This document shows, in pieces, positions 31,345-40,128 of a stretch of 64,000 nt of DNA. The stretch is taken from the NCBI GenBank assembly GCA_001298545.1, contig LJCX01000030.1:186001-250000 (forward strand), written 5' to 3'. A model generated the notes under the pieces. It had not been told where the DNA came from and searched no databases. It worked only from the letters and a program-made list of their open reading frames with translations. Position numbers and translations under genes: made by a program. Every line of letters starts with the position of its first letter. The stretch's first letter is position 1. This DNA comes from Actinobacteria bacterium OV320 (lineage in GTDB: Bacteria; Actinomycetota; Actinomycetes; Streptomycetales; Streptomycetaceae).

Positions 31345-33561
31345 GTGGCTACCTTGCTCTACCGGATGGGCCGGACCGCCTTCCAGCGGCGCTGGCTCGT
31401 GACGCTGCTGTGGGCGGTGATCCTCGGTGCCGTCGGAGTCGGCGCCGCCAAGGCTCCCGCCGCCTCCGACGACGGCACCTCCTTCATGCCCGGCATCGAG
31501 GCGCAGAAGGCGTTCGACCTGATCGGAGAGCGGTTCCCCGGCTCGGACGCCGACGGTGCCGACGCGCGGATCGTGTTCGTCGCGCCCGACGGTCAGCGGG
31601 TGACCGCGGCCGGCCACCGCGCCGCCGTCGACGCACTGGTGACCGAGGCGGCCGAAGAGCCGCGGGTCGCGAGTGCCGTGAACCCGTTCGAGGCGGGCGC
31701 GGTGAGCAAGGACGGCTCGACCGCCTACGCCACGGTGAGCTACAAGGTGAAGGCCGACGACCTCACCGACGCCGACCGGACGGCCCTGGAAACGGCCGTC
31801 GACAAGGCCCGCGCCTCCGGCCTCACCGTCGAGGTCGCGGGCACCGCACTCGCCACCCGGCCCGCGGCGGGCGGCTCCTCGGAGGCCATCGGCATCGTCC
31901 TCGCCGCCGTCGTGCTGCTGATCACCTTCGGCTCCCTCGCGGCCGCCGGTCTGCCGCTGCTCACCGCCGTCATCGGCGTCGGGATCAGCATGGCGTCCAT
32001 CATGGCCCTCGGCAGCGCCTTCGGCCTGTCCCTGACCACCGGGACGCTCGCCACGATGCTGGGCCTCGCGGTCGGCATCGACTACGCCCTCTTCGTGGTC
32101 TCCCGCTACCGGGAGGAACGCGCGGGCGGCCATGCCCCGCGCGAGGCGACCGCACTCGCCGTCGGCACGGCCGGCTCCGCCGTGGTCTTCGCCGGTCTCA
32201 CCGTCGTCATCGCGCTGGCCGGTCTGTCGGTGGTCGGCGTTCCGATGCTGACCAAGATGGGCCTGTGCGCCGCGGGCGCCGTGGTCGTCGCCGTCCTGAT
32301 CGCTCTCACCCTGGTCCCCGCCCTGCTCGGCATGTGGCCCGAGGCCGTCCTCTCCCGGGCCGCACGCAAGGCCGGCCGCGCGGCCCGTCCGGCCGACAAC
32401 GGCGGTTCGCGGTGGGCGCGGTTCGTGCTGCGCCGTCCGGTGGCCGTGCTGGTGGCGTGTGTCGCGGGCCTCGGCGTGCTGGCGCTGCCCGCCGCGCCCC
32501 TGGAGCTGGGCATGCCGGGAGACGAGTCCAAGCCGGTCTCGTCGACGCAACGGCGTGCCTACGACGCGCTCGCGGACGGCTTCGGCGCGGGCTTCAACGG
32601 GCCGCTGACGATCGTCGCGGACGTCAGGGGCGCGGCCGGGCCGAAGGCGGCCGCGCAGTCGATCGCCCGGGAGATCGGCGCGACCCGCGGGGTCGTGTCC
32701 GTCTCCGCCCCGCGGTTCAACGAGGCCGGTGACACCGCGCTGTTCTCGGCGGTCCCGACCGCCGGCCCGAACACCGAGGACACCAAGAACCTGGTCAGGG
32801 CCATCCGCGCGGAACGGGCCGGTCTGGAACGGGAGACGGGGGCGACCTTCGAGGTCACCGGCAGCACCGCGATGAACATCGACGTGGCACAGGCCCTTCA
32901 GGACGCGCTCGTCCCCTACCTGGCCGTCATCGTCCTCCTGGCCCTGCTCCTGCTGCTGGTGGTCTTCCGGTCCGTGCTGGTGCCGGTCAAAGCCGCCTTC
33001 GGGTTCCTGCTGTCGGTGCTGGCCGCCCTCGGCGCGGTCGTGGCGGTCTTCCAGTGGGGCTGGGGCGCGGAGCTGCTGGGGGTGGAGCAGACCGGTCCGA
33101 TCATGAGCCTGATGCCGATCTTCCTGGTGGGCATCGTCTTCGGCCTGGCGATGGACTACGAGGTGTTCCTGGTGGCCCGGATGCGGGAGGCGTACGTCCA
33201 CGGGGACCGGGCTCCCCAGGCGGTCGTCACCGGGTTCCGGCACAGTGCGCGGGTGGTCGTCGCGGCGGCGGTGATCATGATCGCGGTCTTCTCCGGCTTC
33301 GTCGGCGCCGCCGAGTCGATGATCAAGACCATCGGTTTCGGGCTGGCCGTCGCCGTGCTGTTCGACGCCTTCGTCGTCCGCATGGCGCTCGTGCCCGCGG
33401 TGCTGGCCCTGCTCGGCGACCGGGCGTGGTGGCTGCCCGGGTGGCTCGACCGGTTGCTGCCGCGGGTCGACGTCGAGGGCGTCGGGCTCACCGTGCCGCC
33501 GGCGCCCGCCGCCGGACAGGTGGGGGAGGAGCCCGCGCAGCAGGAACCGGCCCGCACCTGA
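31345..33561 (+). CDS. MMPL-family membrane transporter
   Basis: 738 residues from GTG 31345; the site is weak. There are about 12 membrane segments in the RND/MMPL layout: one N-terminal helix (RRWLVTLLWAVILGAVGVGA), an external domain (~35-180), five helices with LATMLGLAVGIDYALFVVSR (the GxxxDY signature), a second helix and external domain (~400-540), and a second set with MPIFLVGIVFGLAMDYEVFL. Actinobacterial MMPL proteins export lipids or hydrophobic compounds with proton-motive force. The two-component system just downstream suggests inducible expression. The substrate is unknown. Confidence 0.92.
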   Translation: MATLLYRMGRTAFQRRWLVTLLWAVILGAVGVGAAKAPAASDDGTSFMPGIEAQKAFDLIGERFPGSDADGADARIVFVAPDGQRVTAAGHRAAVDALVTEAAEEPRVASAVNPFEAGAVSKDGSTAYATVSYKVKADDLTDADRTALETAVDKARASGLTVEVAGTALATRPAAGGSSEAIGIVLAAVVLLITFGSLAAAGLPLLTAVIGVGISMASIMALGSAFGLSLTTGTLATMLGLAVGIDYALFVVSRYREERAGGHAPREATALAVGTAGSAVVFAGLTVVIALAGLSVVGVPMLTKMGLCAAGAVVVAVLIALTLVPALLGMWPEAVLSRAARKAGRAARPADNGGSRWARFVLRRPVAVLVACVAGLGVLALPAAPLELGMPGDESKPVSSTQRRAYDALADGFGAGFNGPLTIVADVRGAAGPKAAAQSIAREIGATRGVVSVSAPRFNEAGDTALFSAVPTAGPNTEDTKNLVRAIRAERAGLERETGATFEVTGSTAMNIDVAQALQDALVPYLAVIVLLALLLLLVVFRSVLVPVKAAFGFLLSVLAALGAVVAVFQWGWGAELLGVEQTGPIMSLMPIFLVGIVFGLAMDYEVFLVARMREAYVHGDRAPQAVVTGFRHSARVVVAAAVIMIAVFSGFVGAAESMIKTIGFGLAVAVLFDAFVVRMALVPAVLALLGDRAWWLPGWLDRLLPRVDVEGVGLTVPPAPAAGQVGEEPAQQEPART

Positions 33562-33610
33562 GGTCCGGCCCCGGTGAGTCCCCGGTGCGCCCTTCCCCCC
33601 ACCCGCCCTG

Positions 33611-33643
33611 GGCCACGGCGCCGGACAGCCCGGCGCCGTGGCC
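33611..33643 (+). terminator. Hairpin after the MMPL gene
   Basis: GGCCACGGCGCCGG (33611-33624) pairs perfectly with CCGGCGCCGTGGCC (33630-33643) around a 5-nt loop, between the MMPL and kinase genes. The two-component genes may therefore have their own promoter. Confidence 0.7.
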
Positions 33644-33686
33644 GACGGTGTGTGAGTATGTCTGCCTTTGAACCTCTCGGAGCGTG

Positions 33687-34886
33687 ATGAGCACCAGCTG
33701 GCAGCGCCGGGCGGCGACCCGCCCGAAGTCCGTCGAGGCGACGACGCTGGTCGCGTTGTCCGTCTTCACCGTCTCGGGTGTCGTCGTCACCCGGGCGGTG
33801 ATGCCGCAGGCGCCGACCCTGTGGCCCGGCGTCGCCCTGTCCGTCGTCGCCTGCGCCGCGCTGCACCGGCGCCTGGACCGTCCCCTTCCGGTCCTCGCCG
33901 TCACCCTGCTGTGCACCATGGGCCAGGGGGCCCTCGGCTACCTGCTGACACCGCTGGTGATGGGGCCGCTCCTGTGGGCGCAGTACACGGCGAGCGTGCG
34001 GACCCCTCGCCGCGCCGCCCGGAACGGCGCGCTGACGGCCGCCGCCGGCATCGCCGTCACCGGTCTGTTCGTCCCCTCGTTCCACGACTCGCCGATGCTC
34101 TCCATCGTCAACCCGGCGGCCTGGGTCCTGATGTCCGCGGCCTTCGGCGCCTACGTCCGGGTCCGTCGTGAGTACGCCGCGGCCCGTGCCGAGCACGCCG
34201 ACCGCCGGCGCGAGGAGGAGGCGCGGCACCGGGTGATCCAGGAACGGATGCGCATCGCGCGGGAGCTGCACGACGTGGTCGCCCACCATCTGACCCTGGC
34301 CGACGCGCAGGCGGGCACCGCGGCCCACCTCGCACCGGCCGACCCCGGCAAGGCCCTCGAGATCATCGGCAGGCTTCCGGAGACGACGGCCGCGGCGCTG
34401 CGCGAGCTCAAGGCGACCGTGGGACTTCTGCGCGAGGACACCGACCCCGGACACGATCTGACGCCCGCACCGGGACTCGGGCAGCTGCCCGACCTGGTCG
34501 ACGCCTGCTCGGCGGCCGGCCTGGAGGTGAGCGTCACCGTCGAGGGCCCGTCGCGCCCGCTGACCCCCGTCCTGGACCTGACGGCGTACCGGATCGTCCA
34601 GGAAGCGCTGACCAACGTCAGCAAGCACGCGGCGACCCGCACCGCGCGGGTCCGGGTCGCCTACACCCCGCACTACCTGACCCTGACCGTCACCAACGAC
34701 ACCGTCCCCGGCCGCCCCGCACCCGCACCGGGGCCCGGTCCGGGGCGCGGCTTCGGTCTGCTCGGCATGCGCGAGCGCACCGCGGCGGCCGGCGGCACCT
34801 TCCACGCCGGTCACCGCCCGCGGGGCGGCTTCGAGGTCGCCTGCACCCTTCCGCTCGACCGTCCCGACGAAAGTCCCGCCTCATGA
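33687..34886 (+). CDS. Sensor histidine kinase (HisKA_3 type)
   Basis: 399 residues from ATG 33687; GTG 33684 adds one residue. The N-terminal ~150 residues have about four to five membrane helices (AVMPQAPTLWPGVALSVVAC and on). The dimerisation motif RIARELHDVVAHHLTLADA contains the phosphorylated His195. HATPase motifs include YRIVQEALTNVSKHAATR (N box) and GRGFGLLGMRERTAAAGG (G box). This is the NarL-partner class common in Streptomyces. It overlaps the response-regulator gene by 4 bp. Its signal is unknown. Confidence 0.93.
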   Translation: MSTSWQRRAATRPKSVEATTLVALSVFTVSGVVVTRAVMPQAPTLWPGVALSVVACAALHRRLDRPLPVLAVTLLCTMGQGALGYLLTPLVMGPLLWAQYTASVRTPRRAARNGALTAAAGIAVTGLFVPSFHDSPMLSIVNPAAWVLMSAAFGAYVRVRREYAAARAEHADRRREEEARHRVIQERMRIARELHDVVAHHLTLADAQAGTAAHLAPADPGKALEIIGRLPETTAAALRELKATVGLLREDTDPGHDLTPAPGLGQLPDLVDACSAAGLEVSVTVEGPSRPLTPVLDLTAYRIVQEALTNVSKHAATRTARVRVAYTPHYLTLTVTNDTVPGRPAPAPGPGPGRGFGLLGMRERTAAAGGTFHAGHRPRGGFEVACTLPLDRPDESPAS

Positions 34887-35566
34887 CCATCCGTGTCCTG
34901 CTCGCCGACGACCAGGCCCTGCTCCGGGCCACCTTCCGCATCCTCATCGAGTCGGTCGCGGACATGACCGTCGTCGCGGAGGCCGCCGACGGGCAGGAAG
35001 CCGTCGACCTCACCGAGACGCACCGGCCCGATGTGGTGGTCATGGACATCCGGATGCCTAACGTCGACGGAGTGGCGGCCACCGCCACGATCTGCGCCCG
35101 GCCGGAGCTGTCGGAGACCCGGATCCTCGTCCTCACCACCTTCGAGGACGACCGGAACGTCGCGAAGGCGCTGCGGGCCGGCGCGAGCGGCTTCCTCGGC
35201 AAGGGCGTCAGCCCCGAGGTCCTGCTGTCGGGCATCCGCACCGTGGCGGCCGGCGACTCCCTCCTCTCCCCGCTCGCCACCCGGGCCCTCATCACCCGGT
35301 TCCTGGCGGGCCCGGACACCGACGACGTCCCCGCGCTCCCCGACCTCCTCAAGACCCTGACCGACCGCGAGCGCGAGGTGATGGCGCTGGCCGCGTACGG
35401 CAGGTCCAACGCCGAGATCGCCGCCGAGCTCTTCCTGAGCCCGCTGACGGTACGCAGCCACATCCAGCGCGCCATGACCAAGCTCGACGCCCGCGACCGC
35501 GCCCAGCTCGTCGTCGTCGCGTACCGCAGCGGCCTGGTGAAACCGCCTCCGGCCGGGCACGACTGA
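34883..35566 (+). CDS. NarL/LuxR-type response regulator
   Basis: 227 residues. Receiver domain with phosphoacceptor Asp55 (DVVVMDIRMPNVDG), conserved Thr in LVLTTFEDDRN and Lys in GFLGKGVSPE. The C-terminal LuxR helix-turn-helix runs from LTDREREVMALAAYGRSNAE to VRSHIQRAMTKLDARDRAQL. Translationally coupled to the kinase. Its regulon may include the MMPL gene upstream, by context. Confidence 0.94.
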   Translation: MTIRVLLADDQALLRATFRILIESVADMTVVAEAADGQEAVDLTETHRPDVVVMDIRMPNVDGVAATATICARPELSETRILVLTTFEDDRNVAKALRAGASGFLGKGVSPEVLLSGIRTVAAGDSLLSPLATRALITRFLAGPDTDDVPALPDLLKTLTDREREVMALAAYGRSNAEIAAELFLSPLTVRSHIQRAMTKLDARDRAQLVVVAYRSGLVKPPPAGHD

Positions 35567-35753
35567 CCGCGGCGCTCCGGGGCGCGAGGCCCGAGAAGAA
35601 GGCCGTCGGTCCAGTCCCCCTCCCAAGCCGGGCAGGGAGCGCGCCGGGTCGTGGGCGAGGTGCGCGGCCGCGGCCCGGGTCGGGGCCGGCCCTACGAACA
35701 CCTCGGTCGTGGCTCCCTGGTGGGCCGCGGGTCCGGGTGCCAGAGTCGGGGCC

Positions 35754-36992
35754 ATGGCCATCGACGTCGCCGCCCTCCGGGCGCACTTCCCCTCCCTCAC
35801 GCAGGGTCTCGCCTTCTTCGACGGACCGGGCGGGACACAGACACCCACCCCCGTCGCCGAGGCCGTCACCAAGGCGATGACCGGTCCGCTGTCCAACCGG
35901 GGGCTGGTCAGCGCGTCCGAGCGCAACGCCGAACAGGCCGTCGCCGGCTTCCGGGCCGCCTACGCCGACCTGCTGGGCGTGCCGGAGACAGCCGTCGTGC
36001 ACGGGCGCAGCGCCACGCAGCTCACGTACGACTTCTCCCGGACGCTGGCCAAGGGCTGGCGGCCCGGTGACGAGATCGTCCTCAGCCGGCTCGACCACGA
36101 CGCCAATGTGCGCCCCTGGATCCAGGCGGCGGAGCGCGCCGGGGTCACCGTCCGCTGGATCGAGATCGACGGCGCGAGCACGGAACTCGACCTCGGCTCC
36201 TACGAGCGGGCGCTGTCGGCCCGGACCCGGCTGGTCGCGGTGACGGCGGCCTCGAACGTGCTGGGCACCAGGCCGCCGGTGCGCCGGATCGCGGACCGGG
36301 CGCACGAGGTGGGCGCCCTGGTGTTCGTGGACGGGGTGCACTACGCCGCGCATCACCTGGTGGACGTGCCCGCGCTGGGGGCCGATCTGTTCGTCTGCTC
36401 GCCGTACAAGTTCCTCGGACCGCACTGCGGGGTGCTCGCCGGTTCGCCCGGCGTCCTCGAGGTGCTCGTACCGGACAAGCTGCTGCCGTCGCCGGACACC
36501 GTGCCGGAGCGCTTCGAGTTCGGGACGCTGCCCTACGAGATCCTGGCGGGCGCCACCGCGGCCGTGGACTTCCTGGCCGCGCTCGACCCGGCCGGGCCGG
36601 GGCGGCCAGGGGTGACCGGGGACGCGCCGGGGACGGCGGAGCCGCGCAGGGAGCGGCTGGCGCGGTCGCTGCGGTCCCTGCACGACCACGAGAACGTGGT
36701 GCGCGCCCGGGTGGAGGAGGGGCTGCGCGCGCTGGGCGACGCCGTCACCGTCCACTCCAGGGCGCGGGACCGCACCCCGACCGTTCTGATGAGTTTCGAG
36801 GGCCGGGACGCACGCGAGGCACAGGCGCATCTCGCCGCCCGGGGTGTCGTGGCCCCGGCGGGCTCGTTCTACGCCTACGAGGCCTTCACCGCGCTCGAGC
36901 TCGACGATCCCGCGCTGCGGGTGGGACTCGCGCCCTACAACGACACCGACGACGTCGACAGGCTCCTCGACGGGCTCGCCTCGTTTCTCTGA
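35754..36992 (+). CDS. Cysteine desulfurase-like class V aminotransferase (TIGR01976 type)
   Basis: 412 residues from ATG 35754. PLP-dependent fold type I. The N-terminal segment AFFDGPGGTQTPTPVAEAV, the cofactor region HGRSATQLTYDFSRTLAKGW, VFVDGVHYAAHHLVDVPALG (Asp and His contacting PLP) and the Schiff-base Lys219 in CSPYKFLGPHCGVL are visible. The TIGR01976 group resembles cysteine desulfurases, but its substrate is not known, and no iron-sulfur assembly genes are nearby. It lies between the two-component system and furA; the 187-bp gap upstream is unremarkable. Confidence 0.88.
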   Translation: MAIDVAALRAHFPSLTQGLAFFDGPGGTQTPTPVAEAVTKAMTGPLSNRGLVSASERNAEQAVAGFRAAYADLLGVPETAVVHGRSATQLTYDFSRTLAKGWRPGDEIVLSRLDHDANVRPWIQAAERAGVTVRWIEIDGASTELDLGSYERALSARTRLVAVTAASNVLGTRPPVRRIADRAHEVGALVFVDGVHYAAHHLVDVPALGADLFVCSPYKFLGPHCGVLAGSPGVLEVLVPDKLLPSPDTVPERFEFGTLPYEILAGATAAVDFLAALDPAGPGRPGVTGDAPGTAEPRRERLARSLRSLHDHENVVRARVEEGLRALGDAVTVHSRARDRTPTVLMSFEGRDAREAQAHLAARGVVAPAGSFYAYEAFTALELDDPALRVGLAPYNDTDDVDRLLDGLASFL

Positions 36993-37018
36993 CGTGTGCC
37001 GTTTCCCAGACTTGCACC

Positions 37019-37050
37019 GTTCGTTTTCTTGAATGGTTCGTGTTTATGAA
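37019..37050 (+). promoter_or_regulatory. Imperfect 15-bp direct repeat before furA (candidate Fur-type operator)
   Basis: GTTCGTTTTCTTGAA (37019-37033) and GTTCGTGTTTATGAA (37036-37050) match at 12 of 15 positions with a 2-bp gap, in a short AT-rich patch 15 bp upstream of the furA start. FurA/FurS proteins are known to bind just upstream of their own furA-katG operon, which fits this location. Confidence 0.55.
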
Positions 37051-37064
37051 GTAGGTTCGACGCC

Positions 37065-37502
37065 ATGACAGCACCCCGTACACCGACCACCGCCGAAGAG
37101 CTGCGCGGTGTCGGCCTGCGGGTGACGGCCGCCCGTGTGGCCCTGCTCGAGACCGTCCGGGACGGCGACCATCTGGGGGTCGAGGCGATCGCCACGGGGG
37201 TGCGCGGCCGCGTGGGCCACATCTCCCTCCAGGCCGTCTACGAGGCCCTGCACGCGCTGACCGGCGCGGGACTCGTGCGCCGCATCGAGCCCCCGGGCAG
37301 CCCCGCCCGGTTCGAGGGACGCGTGGGGGACAACCACCACCACCTCGTCTGCCGGTCCTGCGGCGCGGTCGTCGACGTGGACTGCGCCGTCGGTCACGCC
37401 CCCTGTCTGACCGCCTCGGACGACCGCGGCTTCGCCATAGACGAGGCCGAGGTCATCTACTGGGGCCTGTGCCCCGACTGTTCCACCGCCCCCAGCACCT
37501 GA
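37065..37502 (+). CDS. furA: Fur-family redox repressor (FurA/FurS type)
   Basis: 145 residues. Winged helix (RGVGLRVTAARVALLETVRD, ISLQAVYEALHALTGAGLVR), then the metal-binding region GDNHHHLVCRSCGAVVDVDC, which has the His cluster and a CxxC motif, and a second Cys pair near the end (GLCPDCSTA). In actinobacteria, Fur proteins directly upstream of a catalase-peroxidase sense peroxide/redox state through such thiols and repress the operon. katG starts 67 bp downstream. Confidence 0.92.
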   Translation: MTAPRTPTTAEELRGVGLRVTAARVALLETVRDGDHLGVEAIATGVRGRVGHISLQAVYEALHALTGAGLVRRIEPPGSPARFEGRVGDNHHHLVCRSCGAVVDVDCAVGHAPCLTASDDRGFAIDEAEVIYWGLCPDCSTAPST

Positions 37503-37569
37503 GCGCCCGCGGGACCCGACGCCCGCGGTACCTGAGCATGTGATCCGACCAGCCCAGAAGGATTCCCCC

Positions 37570-39789
37570 ATGACCGAGAACCATGATGCGATCGTGACCG
37601 ACTCGAAGGCGGCGGAGGCAGGTGGCTGCCCGGTCGCGCACGGCGGTCGCGCCGCGCACCCCACCCAGGGCGGCGGCAATCGCCAGTGGTGGCCGGAGCG
37701 CCTCAACCTGAAGATCCTCGCCAAGGACCCCGTCGTGGCGAACCCGCTCGGCGCGGAGTTCGACTACGCCGCGGCGTTCGAGGCCCTCGACCTGGCGGCC
37801 GTGAAACAGGACATCGCCGAGGTGCTGACCACCTCGCAGGACTGGTGGCCCGCCGACTTCGGCAACTACGGCCCGCTCATGATCCGGATGGCCTGGCACA
37901 GCGCCGGCACCTACCGCATCAGTGACGGCCGCGGCGGCGGTGGCCGCGGGCAGCAGCGCTTCGCGCCGCTGAACAGCTGGCCGGACAACGCCAACCTCGA
38001 CAAGGCCCGCCGTCTGCTGTGGCCGGTCAAGAAGAAGTACGGCCAGTCCATCTCCTGGGCCGACCTCCTGATCCTCACGGGCAACGTCGCGCTGGAGACG
38101 ATGGGCTTCGAGACCTTCGGCTTCGCCGGCGGCCGCGCGGACGTCTGGGAGGCCGACGAGGACGTGTACTGGGGCCCGGAGACCACCTGGCTCGACGACC
38201 AGCGCTACACCGGCGACCGCGAGCTGGAGAACCCGCTCGGCGCGGTCCAGATGGGCCTCATCTACGTCAACCCCGAGGGCCCCAACGGCAACCCGGACCC
38301 GCTGGCCGCGGCCCGCGACATCCGCGAGACGTTCCGCCGCATGGCGATGAACGACGAGGAGACCGTCGCCCTGATCGCCGGTGGTCACACCTTCGGCAAG
38401 ACCCACGGCGCCGGTCCGGCGGACGCCGTCGGCGACGACCCCGAGGCCGCCTCCCTCGCGCAGCAGGGCCTGGGCTGGAAGTCCTCCTACGGCACCGGCA
38501 AGGGCGGCGACGCCATCACCAGCGGTCTGGAGGTCACCTGGACCTCCAAGCCCACCCAGTGGAGCAACGACTTCTTCGACATCCTCTTCGGCTACGAGTG
38601 GGAGCTGTCGGAGTCCCCGGCCGGCGCCAAGCAGTGGGTGGCCAAGGACGCCGAGGCGATCATCCCCGACGCGCACGACCCGTCGAAGAAGAAGCTCCCG
38701 ACGATGCTCACGACCGACCTGTCGCTGCGCTTCGACCCGATCTACGGTGAGATCTCGCGCCGCTTCCACGAGAACCCGGCCGAGTTCGCCGACGCCTTCG
38801 CCCGCGCCTGGTACAAGCTGACCCACCGCGACCTGGGCCCGAAGTCCCTGTACCTCGGCCCGGAGGTCCCGGCGGAGACCCTGCTGTGGCAGGACCCGCT
38901 GCCGCAGGCCGACGGCGAGGTCATCGGCGCCGAGGAGATCGCGGCGCTCAAGGCCAAGATCCTCGACTCCGGGCTGAGCGTCTCGCAGCTGGTGTCCACC
39001 GCGTGGGCGTCGGCCTCCACCCACCGGGGCAGCGACAAGCGCGGCGGTGCCAACGGCGCCCGCATCCGCCTCGAGCCGCAGCGCGGCTGGGAGGTCAACA
39101 ACCCGGACGAGCTGGCCCAGGTGCTGCGCGTCCTGGAAGGCGTCCAGCAGGAGTTCAACTCCGGCGCGAAGAAGGTCTCCCTGGCCGACCTGATCGTCCT
39201 CGGTGGTGCCGCCGCCGTGGAGAAGGCCGCCGAGGACGCCGGTCACGCCGTGGAGGTCCCCTTCACTCCGGGCCGCGTGGACGCCTCGCAGGAGCAGACG
39301 GACGTCGAGTCGTTCGCCGCGCTCGAGCCGACCGCCGACGGCTTCCGCAACTACCTCGGCAAGGGCAACCGCCTGCCGGCCGAGTTCCTGCTGCTCGACA
39401 AGGCGAACCTGCTGACCCTGAGCGCCCCCGAGCTGACCGTCCTGGTCGGCGGCCTGCGCGTGCTGGGTGCCAACCACGGCCAGTCCTCGCACGGCGTCTT
39501 CACCGACACGCCGGGCAAGCTGACCAACGACTTCTTCGTCAACCTGCTCGACCTGGGTACGACGTGGTCGTCGACGTCCTCGGACCAGACCACCTTCGAG
39601 GGCCGCGACGCCGCCACGGGCGAGGTCAAGTGGACCGGCACCCGCGCCGACCTCGTCTTCGGCTCCAACTCCGAGCTGCGCGCGCTCGCCGAGGTCTACG
39701 CGAGCGACGACGCGAAGGCGAAGTTCGTGAACGACTTCGTCGCCGCGTGGGTCAAGGTCTCGAACCTCGACCGGTTCGACCTGATCTGA
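37570..39789 (+). CDS. katG: Catalase-peroxidase
   Basis: 739 residues from ATG 37570, the normal bacterial KatG length with two haem-peroxidase-like halves. The distal site is RMAWHSAGTYR with Trp109 and His110; the proximal His is in LIAGGHTFGKTHGA (His273). The KatG-specific Met-Tyr-Trp adduct residues are all present: Trp109, Tyr232 (MGLIYVNPEGPNG) and Met258. The enzyme removes hydrogen peroxide and has peroxidase activity. It is co-transcribed with furA. Its stop codon lies inside a pentanucleotide repeat tract. Confidence 0.97.
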   Translation: MTENHDAIVTDSKAAEAGGCPVAHGGRAAHPTQGGGNRQWWPERLNLKILAKDPVVANPLGAEFDYAAAFEALDLAAVKQDIAEVLTTSQDWWPADFGNYGPLMIRMAWHSAGTYRISDGRGGGGRGQQRFAPLNSWPDNANLDKARRLLWPVKKKYGQSISWADLLILTGNVALETMGFETFGFAGGRADVWEADEDVYWGPETTWLDDQRYTGDRELENPLGAVQMGLIYVNPEGPNGNPDPLAAARDIRETFRRMAMNDEETVALIAGGHTFGKTHGAGPADAVGDDPEAASLAQQGLGWKSSYGTGKGGDAITSGLEVTWTSKPTQWSNDFFDILFGYEWELSESPAGAKQWVAKDAEAIIPDAHDPSKKKLPTMLTTDLSLRFDPIYGEISRRFHENPAEFADAFARAWYKLTHRDLGPKSLYLGPEVPAETLLWQDPLPQADGEVIGAEEIAALKAKILDSGLSVSQLVSTAWASASTHRGSDKRGGANGARIRLEPQRGWEVNNPDELAQVLRVLEGVQQEFNSGAKKVSLADLIVLGGAAAVEKAAEDAGHAVEVPFTPGRVDASQEQTDVESFAALEPTADGFRNYLGKGNRLPAEFLLLDKANLLTLSAPELTVLVGGLRVLGANHGQSSHGVFTDTPGKLTNDFFVNLLDLGTTWSSTSSDQTTFEGRDAATGEVKWTGTRADLVFGSNSELRALAEVYASDDAKAKFVNDFVAAWVKVSNLDRFDLI

Positions 39790-39850
39790 TCTGATCTGAT
39801 CTGATCTGATCTGATCTGATCTGATCTGATCTGATCTGATCTGATCTGAT
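39781..39850. repeat. Pentanucleotide microsatellite (CTGAT)14
   Basis: Fourteen perfect CTGAT units start at the last two sense codons of katG (CTG ATC) and include its TGA stop at 39787-39789. As 5 is not a multiple of 3, the tract supplies TGA in every frame. A terminator follows directly. Confidence 0.97.
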
Positions 39851-39878
39851 CCCGGCCTCTCCGTCAGGAGGGGCCGGG
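39851..39878 (+). terminator. Hairpin 1 after katG
   Basis: CCCGGCCTCT (39851-39860) pairs, with one wobble, with AGGGGCCGGG (39869-39878) around an 8-nt loop. Confidence 0.6.
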
Positions 39879-39906
39879 TCCGGAAAGAACGGAACAGCAG
39901 CACCTC

Positions 39907-39951
39907 CAGGGCGTCCCGCCCGGTCCCACAGCGACCGGGCGGGACGCCCTG
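39907..39951 (+). terminator. Hairpin 2 after katG (strong)
   Basis: An 18-bp perfect stem (39907-39924 with 39934-39951) around a 9-nt loop. With hairpin 1 it forms a tandem terminator for furA-katG. Confidence 0.8.
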
Positions 39952-40031
39952 CGCGTTCCCCGCCGCGCACCGGCCACGGTGACGACTGTTGCCCCGACGG
40001 GCCACCGGTGCCGGTGAGGCTGTCGAAACCA

Positions 40032-40060
40032 TTGACGAGGACATGCAGGCCCCCTATCTT
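40032..40060 (+). promoter_or_regulatory. Promoter of the first GH43 gene
   Basis: TTGACG (40032-40037) and TATCTT (40055-40060) with an exact 17-bp spacer, about 70 bp before the ATG. Confidence 0.6.
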
Positions 40061-40073
40061 CTGGCCGAAGTTA

Positions 40074-40086
40074 CGAACCATGTTCG
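40074..40086. promoter_or_regulatory. Operator-like palindrome CGAAC-CAT-GTTCG
   Basis: A perfect 5-3-5 palindrome about 14 bp after the -10 box and 43 bp before the GH43 start. The position fits a repressor such as a LacI-type sugar regulator; none is encoded beside it. Confidence 0.5.
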
Positions 40087-40128
40087 AAATCCCGGACAGG
40101 CAGTTTCACGGACAAGGGACGGTCCTGC

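Noticed and set aside
31099..33243. 714-codon open frame on the minus strand
   Set aside because: Antisense to the MMPL transporter; His/Asp/Gln-rich shadow of membrane-protein codons.
39781..39850. Attachment or recombination site
   Set aside because: A simple pentamer tract with no second copy and no integrase nearby; better explained by slippage.
37453..40044. 863-codon open frame on the minus strand
   Set aside because: Antisense to katG, which has complete catalytic motifs. The frame reads through the CTGAT repeat and is low-complexity.
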